Assembly (NCBI GenBank): GCA_936432065.2
Contig: OW386290.2
Coordinates: 133,656,677 to 133,720,676, forward strand
Reading direction: 5' to 3'
Source of the DNA: Rutpela maculata
Taxonomy: Eukaryota; Arthropoda; Insecta; Coleoptera; Cerambycidae
Length of the DNA: 64,000 nt
In this document: positions 20,970 through 33,095 of the stretch, piece after piece
How the letters are laid out: each line of letters begins with the position of its first letter
Position numbering within the stretch: the stretch's first letter is position 1
Translations under genes and position numbers: made by a program
The notes under the pieces: model-generated
Told to the model about the DNA's origin: nothing
Database searches by the model: none
The model's input: only the letters and a program-made list of their open reading frames with translations

Positions 20970-23300
20970 CAGGGTGTAATCAGTTTCATGTCATTAAAAT
21001 AAACTGGTGGGGGGGGGGGATGACTAAACGAACAAAAAACCTTATATAACATGAGTTCTAAAACCCATAGTTTTAGAAAAGAAATAAACAAAAATCTCGA
21101 AAATTTTCAATATTTTTTTTTTTTTTTTATTAATTAAGTCAGGGTTATCGAATTTATCTGATAAATTGGTTATTGGCGGCTTATTTACAAAACCTTGACT
21201 TTGTGAAGTGTTCCATAATTTTTTTGAATCCGACTTACATTCATTTAATTTTGTCTTGAAATATGCTATCTTTTTTCATTTTGTACAGCACATGCATACA
21301 AGTTTCTAATCTGGCAATAATATTCACGATGCGATTGTAACTGAGTTTTTTTACATCTATTCCAGGCACTGACCTTCATGTTTTTCATGTGTTTTAAATT
21401 TTGAGTGAACCAAGGCTTATTTGGTTTTTTATTACGCCTATATTGTGTAATAATTGGCGCGTGCTTGTCAAATAAATCTATTATAATCTTATTAAAATAT
21501 TCCACCTTTTCGTTTAGAGATTCCATACGGTACATGATATTCCAGTCGATGGCATTCAAGTCATTTTGAAAGGTTTCTATATGAACATTTTTGTAAGAGC
21601 GAAATATATTTATATTGTTTAAGTTTACAAAATTGATATTTATTTTGCAAGCAATTATATGATCGGACAAACAAATATCCAAAACGTCACTTTCAAGGAC
21701 CTCTAGGCAGTGCCGGACTGGACAGGTGAGATAGTGAGAAAAATCTCACCGGGCCCCTCCATCTTACCGGGCCCTTCCGATTCAACACATTTTTATTTAA
21801 AACTTTCGTATTTACTGCAATGTGAATAAATAAAAAATGGGACAAATTCAATCAAAGCGGTCTCACAGGTTTACAGGCAATAAATATCTATAACTGGTCT
21901 ATTTAGGTGGCAATAAAACATCTGTTCTGGTCAGTAACCCTTAAAGGCGTTTTGGAAAAGAATGCGAAGATTGTTTGAGAACTTCTGAAATGCTGGGACA
22001 GGCTTTTATTTTCGCATATGTCGGCGCCTCTAACCATCAAATACGCTAATACGGCGCTTTCAAAGCGCGCGCTCTTTTGTTAGAGACCGCGAGTCGGCGA
22101 GGACACAAGTTGATAATCACACTTTTTTATGGCTTTTTAAAAGTAGGTAAGGTAAGGTCTTTAGCGGTGTGGTAAAGGTGAAAGACGTCGGCGTTTTCTG
22201 AGTGCTTAGCAGATCTGAAGAAAACTATACTCTCCCTTGTGCAATATTTTAGTTTCTGTGGGTACTTCGTTAGGTGCACACATCGAACCCTTCATTGTGA
22301 ACCCCTTTTGTTTTTTTGAAATTTTGGGCCACGTATTTACAGTTAAAATTTATTTTATTGACTTACCGTTCAAATCGTTTGATTACGTAGAGATACTACT
22401 TGTTCGTTCTTTTTGTGGTTTTTTGGATTTTGGACCAAGTTTTTATTTTTATTTTCTTTATTGACGTTAGTTGATAGTTTAGTGTGGTATTTTAATGTGC
22501 ATAGAAACCATAAAAAATGATCCTAATTTACCAGTTGTGTTGAACGAAGTGCGCATGTCCTTAGTTCGACGTGCCGACGGAAGTCATGTCGGACAATTTA
22601 TGTAAATCAACAAATTTATTGGTAAGTTCTAGATTTATCAAATATTTTAGTTTTCGATACCTGATTAATTCGTTAAATAAATCAGATTTTTTCCTAACTT
22701 AAAATACACACAATTGTTTTCTGTTATCGTATCTCAGACTCTCTAACTCTTTATTTCCCAATGTCAAGCAATAATTTCTCATTTTTTAAGCTTTTAACCC
22801 AGAACACTCATTTTGGTCACAAATGTTAATAAATGACATTTAAATCTGAAAAATTATAAGCAATAATAAAAGCTCCAATATTTCGTTCTAAATTAAAAAA
22901 CACACATGTAAATAAATGCTGTGTTTAAACCTCTACGCCCATCATTTGTTTGCAGTTCTGCAAAAATAGATAACGAATTATTTATATTTTTATAATTGGT
23001 TCCGTTGAGGCGGTCATCAAAGGTGCCGCCCTTCTTTGCTTTGAAACCGCGGGCCGCCGCGTGCCGGCGAGAACGAGTCGGGCGGTAATCTTTGCACTTT
23101 TTTATGACAATTTAAAGAGAACTACACGTCCATTGACCCAGAAAGGCAGCGATTCTCAAATGTTTCCTAACCTAATATTCAAATTGTTGACCTAGGTCAG
23201 TTTTTTCAAATTACCCCTAAAGGAAGTCATAAAGGTTTTTTGTTTGTCTAGTAGGTCCCCTTACCATTTTTTTTAATGACATGAAACTAATTACCCCCTG
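20970..23300. mobile_element. Element F: TA-flanked TIR element hosting later insertions
   Basis: TA at 20968-20969 and 23301-23302; termini CAGGGTGTAATCAGTTTCAT.../...ATGAAACTAATTACCCCCTG. TIR similarity extends ~85 bp. Inside are a LINE endonuclease fragment and a possible hAT end at 21714 (CAGTGCCGGACTGG). No transposase of its own was found. Confidence 0.65.
21130..21690 (-). pseudogene. LINE endonuclease-to-RT linker fragment
   Basis: Minus strand. LSDHIIACKI is the SDH motif closing an EEP-type endonuclease domain of CR1/Jockey-like LINEs. It is followed by the usual linker with KPWFTQNLKHMKNMK, then, after a one-base shift, KIAYFKTKLNECKSDSKKLW. The sequence stops at an A-tract (T-tract on +) near 21112-21130 before any RT domain. 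Both ends are truncated. Confidence 0.75.
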
Positions 23301-23819
23301 TATAGTTGTTAAAAAGAACCAATTGATTAATTAATTAATCAATCTAGATTTAAAAGTGTGTGGCGCACTTATATAGCGGTCTAGACAAAATGTAATGTAG
23401 GTTACACGTTTTTAAATTTAAATTTATTAAACAATTAATTAACTAATTATTTTTGACTTTTTAGTGCGCTACTCATAAAAGCGTGTTTTTTAATTTTTTA
23501 AACTATAATTTTCTATTTTATTGTTTTTTAATTACAGATTGTCCCCGGATTGAGTTTGCGATAGGTGTAATATACTAAAAAAAAAATTAGTACGGTGTTC
23601 ATTTTCTGCACTCTCGATTTGCTTGGTCTTTCTGTTAATTTTGTGGAAAATTCTATTTGAATAAAATATTTTGCATTGAAAGTTAGAGCCATATGCCAAC
23701 TTTCATTGCATTTGAACAAAAAAATAATAATACTACAAATTAAAGTAAATAGCTTTTGTAGATTGTAGATTGTTTAAGGGGTCACTTGGCCCTGGGTTGG
23801 CCTTTCTTCACCTCGACCT

Positions 23820-24840
23820 TCTGTGAATTACCCTGCAACTAGTTATTGCCCAGGATTCCAAGACTTTTCGCAAAGCTTGCGATTTTCCTGGGAGCTAATT
23901 TCCCTATCTCTTCAGGCGTTAATTCCGCCTGTTCTAGGTACTTTAGCCTAATTAGTACCTTGCATTCACAAAGTATATGTTCCGCAGTTTCACAGTATCT
24001 GCATTTGTCAGTTAGAAGGCCTGTGATCAGCCTTAGGTCGGACTTTTCCAGTTCGAGAAACCTTGTAGCAATCTTTGTTGAATAGGTTATAAACCTTTTC
24101 GCTTGTTTTTGGCCTGGAGTATTCCTCCAGTAGAACTCCTTGTGTTCCTTTTCCCATTTTAGGACCTCCTCCGTTATGTGTCCCTTAGATAAGCCACAGA
24201 ACGGTGCGGGTCCAAAAAATGGGGCTTCAGCCCCTTTTCTTGCAAGGCTATTAGCCAATTCGTTGCCTTCTATTCCCTCATGCCCTGGCACCCACATCAA
24301 GGTGACCTTGTTTTTTGCCAGTTGCTTGAGGGATTGCCTGCATTCCCAGGCAATTTTTGACTCGAAGGTATAGCACCTAAGAGCCTTTAATGCTGCGTGG
24401 CTATCTGAGAGTATATAGATCTTTGTCCTTCGAGTGCCTCTATTTAGGCATTCCTGGGCACATTGATTTATAGCATAGATTTCTGCCTGGAAGATGGGGT
24501 GTTACCAAGGGCCTTAGATAGCCTGCATTTAGGGCCTGCTGTGTACCAGATGTGTGACTCTTTCTCCAACCGCAGTACTTTCAATCGGCACATCAAACGG
24601 GCAGTCAAAGTCATGCTTGATTAGCATTGAGTTAGTGGGTTTGGTCATGGATTCGAATTGGATTAGCTCCAGAATCCTTAGGTGACCAACCAGGTCGCCT
24701 GGTCTGAATTTAAGTGCTTGATGCAGGCTTAAGGCACTAAGTGCTGCCTTACATGCAAATGCAGAGGAAGCAGATCCAGCATTGCCTCCATAGCTGCTGC
24801 GGGACACGAGCGCATTGCTCCTGTAGTCCCTAGACAGGCA
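23820..24840 (-). pseudogene. LINE 3' region: RNase H domain and Cys-rich end
   Basis: Minus strand. The RNase H part reads QAEIYAINQCAQECLN, IYILSDSHAALKAL and VTLMWVPGHEGIEGNELAN, so the Glu, Asp and late Asp-equivalent blocks are recognisable. A CRYC...HILCEC Cys-His motif follows, as in R1/I/LOA-type LINEs that carry RNase H. Upstream (24529-24807) part of the region between RT and RNase H is open but frame-shifted. The RT core is absent and the copy is dead. The 3' UTR runs to about 23760. Confidence 0.8.
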
Positions 24841-24894
24841 AGGCGTTGCAACTTTCCTAAATAGCTTTTTAACAAGCTTTTATTAGGTCGACCT

Positions 24895-25010
24895 GTAACT
24901 AACTATCTATCTATAGCTGGCTCCGATGCGTGTGCTCGGGGAGAAAATTTTTATTTATTATTTAATTTGGAAATAAAGTTTATTTGATTTGATTTGATTT
25001 ATGTATGTAT
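24895..25010 (+). repeat. 3' tail of a truncated LINE
   Basis: AATAAAG followed by (TTTGA)n and (TATG)n microsatellite, typical of a 5'-truncated LINE insertion in + orientation. Too short to classify. Confidence 0.45.
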
Positions 25011-26285
25011 GTAAGTAAAAAAGTCTAAGGAACTGAATTTCGTCCACTTCTAATTGTTGTTTCATCATAAAACTTGGCAATTATGTGTAGCTCTGATGAC
25101 AATACAATATAGTATACTCAGTATTATAATATGTGCAAAATGACCGCCGTCCCAAGATGGCGGATCATTTTTTTACAGCACCTTTGATATCAAAAGAAAA
25201 GGCTTAATAAGTAGAAAATATAAATACTGCACTAAAAATTAATTAATAATCATCGAACTTGTTCTCCCTGTCTACCTCCCAGTCAGAGTAAACGGGAAAA
25301 TTTCATTAAGAGTAGTAGTAGTAGAGTGCTCGGCACCCAGACATACGCATAAAAATAAGTTCTGTGCGGGTTTCGTTGTTACAAGCTGATTTTTATATAA
25401 AATCAATGATTATATACTGAGGTTTCAAAATCCCAAAGCCATCAAGAAACGTAATCTTCAAACGGGCATTAAAGTTAAAAAATGAGAAAAGCATATGGTG
25501 AGAGGAGAAAAATTGTGATTTTTTGGTATATTTCTCATAAAAGGTTTTGTAGAGTAAATATTTTATAATAATTTTCAAATATTATGTTATACATTAGATC
25601 TTATGAGAGAACGAAACTTAAAATCGTAATATCTCGGTTTGAAATGTCTCAAAATTTAATTCAATTTAGACAACTTTTGAATCTCCATCGTATTATCTCC
25701 GAAATTAAAGCTCAAATCAAAATTTTGTACTTTTTAGAAAAATTTGCTTTATCTTTCCGAACGTGATCTTCCCACATCTTTCTGCGCCTTCCTGTTTCCC
25801 ACTCATCGAGGGATGTTCTTTACCTGCTCTAAGGGTTGGTCTTGCTGTGCAGACTCAATACCGTTGGCAGAATTCTCTTCTCTCAGATTGAAAAACTCCA
25901 GAGTGCATCTTTCCAGTCTTAAGTTTTTCGACTACTTCTTGTGAATTTGGGGGTGGTTTCCACCCCTCAGACGGGTACGGGCAAAGCAGTTGAGGACTGT
26001 TCTGTACAGTGCACTGCGGCCATTGCGCAGTAAAAGCAAGAAAAATTTGCTCTCCCACATCTTCCTCCCCCCGTCCAGAAGAGGGTAGTTTTAACCCCTC
26101 TAGGGGGTTGGGTTTTTGGCTGTGTTCACATTCCACCATGTCTCCCTTGCATTCTCAAGAGCTTGTAAGCTAGAAGCTTTCATGACGCAGATCTATATCC
26201 AGAAGGGTATAGAAAGGGTGTAGAAGGCATACCAACCCCTTTGGGGGGGGGGTCATCCTTTGGCAATAATAAATGAGAGCACAAG
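25011..26285. other. No gene recognised
   Basis: Moderately AT-rich with small hairpins (for example AACCCCTCTAGGGGGTT near 26093). It probably includes decayed interior of element H. Confidence 0.4.
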
Positions 26286-26600
26286 GGTTGCTCGGGTTGG
26301 TTGCAGCGCACACTCAACTCTTTTAATAAGGAATTATTTGAACAATACATTTGGAGAAAAATGGATTGGTAGATTTGACCACCCATACCCACCAAGAAGT
26401 CCGGATTTAATAATTATGGATTTTACTTTTGGGGAAACTTAAAAGAACAAGTTTATACCGACAACTTTGACAATGATTTGGAGAGATTAAAAAACAAAAT
26501 TACTGATCTTATCAGACCTCTTACAGAAATTAGAAGTTACAAAGAATTTAGAAGAAGGGTGGAATTATGTAGTAATTTAAGTGGAGCACTATTTGAATAA
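26286..26600 (+). pseudogene. IS630/mariner-like transposase, C-terminal relic
   Basis: The translation gives LNNTFGEKWIGRFDHPYPPR followed by SPDLIIMDFTF, then after a frameshift LKEQVYTDN and further helices. The W-(I/M)-G-R...P-x-R-SPDL-x-x-x-DF block precedes the last catalytic acidic residue in arthropod IS630-like transposases. The N-terminal two thirds are absent. Its stop lies ~60 bp before the right TIR of element H. Confidence 0.7.
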
Positions 26601-26689
26601 GTTTTTAGATGAATTCGTTGAAATTGTTAATTGTGGTAAAAAATAAAAAGCTATTTACTTTAATTTGTAGTATTATTTTTTTTTGTGGA

Positions 26690-27180
26690 AACAATTTTTT
26701 ATATTCGAAGATTTAGCGGAATCGCCGGTGTTATCAACTAAACATTTATTTAACGTAAATTCTGATTTCATGTGGCATGAAAACGCTGATCGGTCAATGA
26801 CGTCTGCCAACCTTTTGCAAATATCTAAAAAAAAGTTGCAAACTTTCGTTTGGAATTTGATTCAATTTTTCAAGTCGCTGACGAAGGTCAACCATCTTAA
26901 GAAAACGCATTCCCAAAGGATTGGCGTGGATGGTCTAGAGGGTGGGGATGCCAATCTAATATTCTTCGGTAGCAGAAATCGAGCATTATCAAATGGCATC
27001 AGTTTAATTTTTCTACCGCAAGGCGAAAAGAAGCATTTTTTTAATGCACCGAACGTTTCCTTTTTTAAACAAACTCTTTCAAAAATGTCAGCCAAGCATG
27101 GACGTTGCGTGCATGGGCGAAAACGAGCTTCGGTTTAAAATAAAATTCATGATTCTGATCATGGAGCGTCTTACGAAATC
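26690..27180. other. Unassigned sequence
   Basis: An open frame of 151 codons on + overlaps one of 77 codons on -. Neither shows a known motif. Confidence 0.35.
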
Positions 27181-28849
27181 ATCGCTTAGACTATAATTTT
27201 GCCCCCATAAGGAAGAACCCCGTATGTTAAAAAAACATAGAATGTAGGTTTTTGAGGTTAAACATTAGAGTCGTAGTAGTACCGTGTTTTTGCTTAGCAT
27301 CCTTATGACGTTTCTTGAAGTATCTCTGTAATTCATTATAAAAATTAAGACTTGATAACTGAAGTTGAACTTTTATTAAAATTAAAATTCAAAACATTTT
27401 AAAACAAATTGTGGGTCCACAATTATTTCCTAAGATGGTATCTCAAGATTCCTAAGAATAAGCTTGCTACAAAAATTATACAAGAAATATTGAACAGGAT
27501 ATTAAAAACGACCCAAAACAGTTCTGGACTTATGTACAAACTAAAAGTAGTAACTCAAATGTTGCAAACAGATTGTTTTATAAAGATCAATACCTTGAAA
27601 ATGATCAAGATATTGCCAACACATTTGCACAATTTTTTAAGTCCATCTTTAGTAACAGTAATCCGCAACCTGCAAATATTAACTACAAAGATTATAATCT
27701 AAACAACTCGGGAATAAAAAATGTGACTGGGAGTGAAATCCAGATAGCAATTAAATCGCTGAAACCGAAAACTTCTCCTGGAGTAGACGGCTTTCCAAGT
27801 TATTTGTTTAAGGCCTATGATAACATTCTGGCAGTCCCACTAAAAATAATGTTTGAGTCTTCCCTAAGAGCAAGCATATTTCCTCGCCAATTTAAAAGTG
27901 GAAGAGTTACTTCTATACATAAGTCTGGTAACACTAATTTAATAATAAATTATCGTGCCATCACAGTATTGTCAGCTCCGTCTAAAATTTTTGAGCGAGT
28001 AATTTATAATAGAATATATGCACACGTCTCACCAGTAATCTTAGCAGAACAACATGGCTTTATCAGGCAAAAATCAACTGTTACCAACTTGTGTGTATTT
28101 GGTGACTACGTATCAAGTCACATTAAATCCTTACAAATAGACGCCGTTTATACTGACCTAGCGAAGGCTTTTCATAGGCTTAATCGCAATATTTTGTCAA
28201 AAAATTAAAAGTTTATGCCTTTGCTAATGAATTAATAGACCTTATACACTACTATCTCACTAATCGAACTCAATTTGTTAAATTCAATGACAGTAAATCT
28301 AATATATTTATAGCCACCTCAGGAGTGCCGCAAGGCTCGATCCTGGGACCACTGCTGTTTGTTATGTTCGTCAACGACATATCTGAATACATTAAGTACT
28401 CTCAGTTCTTGCTCTATGCAGATGATTATAAAGCATATCGAGTAATCGAAACCACAGAAGATGTTAATAAGTTACAGAAAGATATTGAAGGAGACAGACT
28501 TCTGTCAAAACAACGACCTGGCCTTAAATGAATCTAAATGCAAGATAATTTCCTATTCACGGAAACATCATTGGTAGATACATGATTAAAGGCATAGGAA
28601 TTGAGACCCTACATGAAATTAAAGACCTAGGTGTAGTTTTTACCAAGACATTCTCTTTTAATAGCCACATTGAAAAGCTAACTGCTGAATGTTACTGAAG
28701 ACTTGGCTTTGTTCTTCGAACATGCCATGACTTTACACACACTACATGTATATTGCTTTTCAAGTCCTATGTGCGCTCAAAATTGGAATATTGTGCTATC
28801 ATATGGAGTCCTAGGACTCTCACTTACACTGAAATGATAGAAAAGGTGC

Positions 28850-28973
28850 AAAATAGTATATTATATTACTAGGCGTAGAACGCACTCTTTTTTTGTGTTG
28901 AGCCCAGGATTTGCAAACTGGGCGAAACACAAAAAAAGGCGTTCTACTCCGTGTAATATATACTATTTTTTCT
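28850..28973. mobile_element. Hairpin MITE of the AATAGTAT family, copy 3
   Basis: Ends AAAATAGTATATTATATTAC.../...GTAATATATACTATTTTTT, stem with GTAGAACGC...GCGTTCTAC and centre GAGCCCAGGATTTGCAAACT. Inserted in the LINE ORF. Confidence 0.75.
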
Positions 28974-29293
28974 TCAAGCGTATTAAAATGCAAAAATTCA
29001 TTTATTTATCATAAATGTACAAATATTCAAACTACAGTATTACATGTTGACACAATATGACAAGTGGCTAGTGGATAGCGCGCCACCGGTGGCTTTCGGT
29101 ATTAACATTATGTTACTAGTAAAACAATACCCACTACGGCGGCACTTTCGGAACTAACATTATGTTACTAGTAAAACAATGTCCACTACGGTGGCGTTCG
29201 GTACTAACATTTTATTACTAGTAAAACAATGTCCTACTTCTACTTCTGTTTTTGGTGACATAATTTAAACATTTTAATACGCTTGAAGAAAAA
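28967..29293. mobile_element. Short TIR element with internal ~52-bp tandem repeats
   Basis: TIR TTTTTTCTTCAAGCGTATTA at 28967 and its complement at 29270-29293. Inside, three units containing ATTATGTTACTAGTAAAACA (29084-29233, period about 52) alternate with ACTACGGCGGC-type GC blocks. It abuts or overlaps hairpin copy 3. Confidence 0.65.
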
Positions 29294-30754
29294 AGATTTT
29301 TAAGAACATTATACTCAAAAAGGTATGGAACCTGGCCTCTTTTTGTGTCATACGAAAATCAAAGAATTGAGTTCAATACACCTATGTTAAGCCAACGTCG
29401 AAAGCAGGCACAGGTCCTCTTTATACATTACATTTTACATAATAACTTAAATGTACCAGATATATTATGTTCGATCAACATAAATGTACCTGATGTTAGA
29501 TTAAGACGCAGAGATCTTGTTTTTAAATTGTTCAATCTAAACTCGCTCACTGAAAATTGTCTAAGAATGGTGAATGAAATTGTGAGGGACCATGATGATG
29601 TAGACATTTTTACGTTCAGTAGAAATAAACTGGTGTTAAAAATTCATTGAAATGAACGTAAAATAAGGCTGATTGATACTTCTGTGATATTTGTTTACTT
29701 TACATGATATACCTACTAGATTTTATATTTACATTTTTTATATTTTAGCTGTTACATTTTGTATCTATGTATATCTTTATTGTACTTTTACATACATGAA
29801 GGTGCCACATCAAATGTGTCGACATCTATGGCTACTGTGTATATGTAATTGGAAATTGTTTCTGTATATATGCAGCATAAATCAAATACATAAATAAATA
29901 AACATGAATCACAGAAAAATGCCATGTTTTCTATGTAATGAATAGGTACGGTGTTCATGCATGTGTAGTAACATGATAAATTCGCTCCAGATATGAGGTC
30001 GACAAAATGTCGGTTTTTTCGATGTAATTGATGTATTTTTGTCCGCTGAGTTCATTGAAGCTAAAATCTCAAAATACCCAAAAATGCCACATACGGGGTT
30101 CTTTCCTATGAGGGCAGAATAATATTCAGGCAAAAAAGAGTTGGTTCGCTGTTGGACTAATTTTTAGCTATGAATGAGTATTGCTCTTTATCCTTATCTC
30201 TCCAATGAAAACTAATACAATATAGACTAAGGAGCTGGCGGTCGCGGAGGTACTACGTTATTACCTCCGGCTGGAATTTTGGGAAGTGGTTGGGGGACCA
30301 TCAGGAAGTGCCATCTGCAAGGATTTTGCTTAAAGCCCCTGCAAAGGACACGTCAGACGACTCAAAAATGAAAAAATTTTTGCTCAAAAAATGATCATAC
30401 CTCCGGCTGAAAATTTGCACATTACCTGTTTGAAGGTCACAGATAACGTATGTAAATCGTCAGACGCCTACGTCGCTACCAAAGGGGTGTCAGGCGCCCT
30501 CAAATTTGTCATTTTTTTCAAAAATTTTTTTTCCTTACCTCCGTCTGACGTTTTAACATATTGCAACAGAGACCATTCTAAGCACAAATTAAAATCGTCA
30601 GACGAAAATGCCGCTGCGAAGTCTCCCTACAACGTTCACAAAGTTCCAGCCCGCCTGAAAGGTATACTTTTTTTTTCGAAAATTTATTTTCGTTACCTCC
30701 GTCTGACGTTTTTACATATTATCTAGAGACAATTTTAAATACATATGTGCTTGT

Positions 30755-31529
30755 TCCACTTATAATGCGATCGTGAAATGTAGTGTCTAGGAATCTACGA
30801 ATCACTATCGCGTTATGAGCAGGACAACCATCCTGCTGGAACCAAATCTCTTCGAGGTCAATGCCCAAAGTTCAAACGGCCGGAATAATTTGTTCACGTA
30901 ACAAATTCAAATATTTTTGTGCTGTCGGTAAAAAAAGGGGCCAATTATTGAATTACCTAAAATTCCAGCCCACAAATTGACTTTCTGTGGGTACTGAGTT
31001 CGGTGTGGCATACTTAAATATTTATTTTTCCATGACCAATATCTAGTAACGGATGAATTATGACGACCATGCAGCGAAAATGAACTTTCGTCAGTAAATA
31101 AAATATTTTTAATGAAAGTTTCATTTTCGTTCGCCTTTTCCATCATGGTCTCACAGAATTCCATACGTCGTATAAAGTCACCGGGAAAAATTTCTTGTGA
31201 CGGCAACTTTATAACAATGATATTTGTTACGTTTTAAAATTGCCCGAACCGTGCGGTCAGGTACATCGAGCTCGGCAGAAATTTGCCTGCTGTGACTCCG
31301 CAAAACTACACACATTTATTTCCCTCTGTTTCCGTTCGTCGCTCATCTGTCTGCCATCGTTGTCACCACCTTCATTATTACATTTTCTGCAAGATTTTAT
31401 ACATCCAGACGATTCAAACTTATGAACAATGTTCAAAACTGTTAAAAATGTTAAAACTTCTGCAGCCGTATTATTTCCAAAATACCATTTAATAATTTGC
31501 ACTCGTTCTTCCGTTGTATAAATCGTCAT
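30755..31529 (-). pseudogene. IS630/mariner-like transposase relic
   Basis: Starts MTIYTTEERVQIIKWYFGNN (N-terminal HTH) at 31529. After gaps and shifts GDFIRRMEFCETMM and ILFTDESSFSLHGRHNSSVT give the first catalytic Asp, then YPQKVNLWAGILGNSIIGPF, and in another frame IWFQQDGCPAHNAI gives the second Asp (QQDG-x-P-x-H). The C-terminal end with the last acidic residue is cut where the left arm of element I begins. Multiple frameshifts make it inactive. Confidence 0.8.
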
Positions 31530-32229
31530 TTTAAAAGAGTTACCTACGATAATACTGTTTAACGCACACGCAATGGCTCAAATAAAATAAAAATCTGAAA
31601 TCTACTTGTCTTCTAATCTCTCCCCTTTCCAGATCACAGTCATTTTAGGTGGGGATGTCTAGGCGAATACACTGCAGTGATGGGATAAAGTGGGGTAAAC
31701 AAGAAAATGCGAAATCAGATGAAATCCAATTATTGATTAATACGGCTTTATTTGCAATTGGTTTCTTGTTAAAATAACTTGATTAAGAGTAGTTTATAGA
31801 AACATCATGATTTGTTAAATTTATTTAGATTTATGCTGCGTATTTTAACATGGCGTAAAATAATTTACATTACTCCAATCTCCCCCAATGTCATATCTCG
31901 GCATGCTTTGCCGGCAACAGGTCAGAAGTCCCTCCCACAGTCTACACGTGCGCGCTTCCCACTAAATTGAACAGGCAGGCAAATATGGGCGTGCCGTTTT
32001 TTTTTATCCATAGTTCATCCATGTCGTCAAAACATGATCTTTATCTAATTATGAAGAAGTGACAGAAACAGAATGAGTTGACGTAAATGAATCACAAAGA
32101 AAATTTAGTATAAGAGGAAGGATTATCTAGACGACTAAAAGTAACTGGAGAGAAAAGGTGGCAACAGCGTAGGTTAAATCTGTTTCTTTTCAGCATATTA
32201 TTTGTCCATTTCTCTTCTTTTCTACCTTA
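31530..32229. other. Interior of element I without gene
   Basis: Unassigned DNA between the transposase relic and the right arm. Confidence 0.4.
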
Positions 32230-32750
32230 CATTGGCATAAAATTGTCTCTAGGATAATATGTAAAAACGTCAGACGGAGGTAACGAAAATAAATTTTCGA
32301 AAAAAAGTATACCTCTCAAGCGGGCTGGAACTTTGTGAACGTTGTAGGAAGACTTCGCAGCGGCATTTTCGTCTGACGATTTTAATTTGTGCTTAGAATG
32401 GTCTCTGTTGCAATATGTTAAATCGTCAGACGGAGGTAAGGAAAAAAAATTTTTTGAAAAAAAAAATGACAACTTTGAGGCCGTCTGACACCTCTTTGAC
32501 AGCGACCTCGCGTGTGACGATTTACATACGTTATTTGTGACCTTCAAACAGATAATGTGCAAATTTTCAGCCGGATGATCATTTTTTGAGCAATTTTTTT
32601 TTCATTTTTGAGTCGTCTGACGTGTCCTTTGCAGGGGTTTTGAGCAAAATCCTTGCAGAGGGCACTTCCTGATGGTCCCCCCAACCACTTCTCAAAATTC
32701 CAGCCGGAGGTAATTTCGTAGTACCTCCGCGGCCGCCAGCTCTCCGTCTA

Positions 32751-33095
32751 ATGGGATGGTCCTCAGTATACTTGAAAAAAAAAATCGAAATGCTTTCACG
32801 ATATCCTTCCGATTTGTACTACTGGTTAAGAAAACAATTTGTACGAAATATTTGATTTCAGTCAGACAACACAAGGCTTAAAGTTGGAAAAACTATCTTG
32901 AAATGGGTTTACTCAATGACTTCAGAATTTACTATATCATTCAAAGATTCGTTAAACATGATTACAATTTTTTAATAATATATTGATGTTAAAAGAACAC
33001 TTAAATACTTATTTCTAGTGGAAAAATTCAATTACGAAATAATGAGTAATTAAATTAAAATGAAATGTACAAATAATATGTCAGACTTAATTTCA
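32751..33095 (-). other. Intergenic / probable 3' UTR of host gene 2
   Basis: AT-rich sequence downstream (on -) of the stop at 33098. No clear AATAAA was found close by. Confidence 0.35.

Larger units (their letters stand above)
23730..26673. mobile_element. Element H: degraded mariner/IS630-like transposon
   Basis: TA at 23728-23729 and 26674-26675; TIR ATACTACAAATTAAAGTAAA at the left end and its complement at the right (~30 bp). The C-terminal part of an IS630-like transposase (26290-26600) lies just inside the right TIR. The rest is replaced by LINE fragments and unassigned DNA. Confidence 0.6.
27450..29900 (+). pseudogene. CR1/Jockey-like LINE reverse transcriptase, 5'-truncated and interrupted
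   Basis: From the linker (DIKNDPKQFWTYVQTKS) through the RT domain: SLKPKTSPGVDGFPSYLFK, NYRAITVLSAPSKIFERVIY, QHGFIRQKST, DAVYTDLAKAFHRL, SGVPQGSILGPLLFVMFVND and the catalytic LLYADDYKAY, all readable. Then the post-RT blocks IKDLGVVFTKTFSFNSHI and VRSKLEYCAIIWSPR. At least three frameshifts and an internal stop inactivate it. Hairpin elements at 28850-29293 split the C-terminal end, which resumes as RFLRTLYSKRYGTWPLF and ends with a stop at 29650. The 3' end has AATAAATAAA near 29891. Confidence 0.9.
27189..30125. mobile_element. Element G: paired ~35-bp inverted ends
   Basis: ATTTTGCCCCCATAAGGAAG at 27196 and the complement of TTCTTTCCTATGAGGGCAGA near 30100 are inverted copies. The interior is mostly a LINE with its own insertions. 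The original coding content is lost. Confidence 0.5.
30225..32748. mobile_element. Element I: TA-flanked foldback with ~510-bp arms and a transposase relic
   Basis: TA at 30223-30224 and 32749-32750; termini GACTAAGGAGCTGGCGG.../...CCGCCAGCTCTCCGTC. Arms 30225-30745 and 32230-32748 are inverted copies and contain several CGTCAGACG/CGTCTGACG motifs. The 1.5-kb loop holds a mariner/IS630-like transposase relic on the - strand. Confidence 0.8.

Noticed and set aside
22001..23120. Weak direct similarity between 22001-22140 and 22980-23120
   Set aside because: Only short shared words (for example CACTTTTTTATG); too weak to call a repeat.
26683..27138. 151-codon frame on + overlapping a 77-codon frame on -
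   Set aside because: No motif on either strand; borders do not fit any element.
29084..29233. Possible CRISPR-like array
   Set aside because: Three degenerate tandem units without regular spacers, inside a TIR element in an animal genome.
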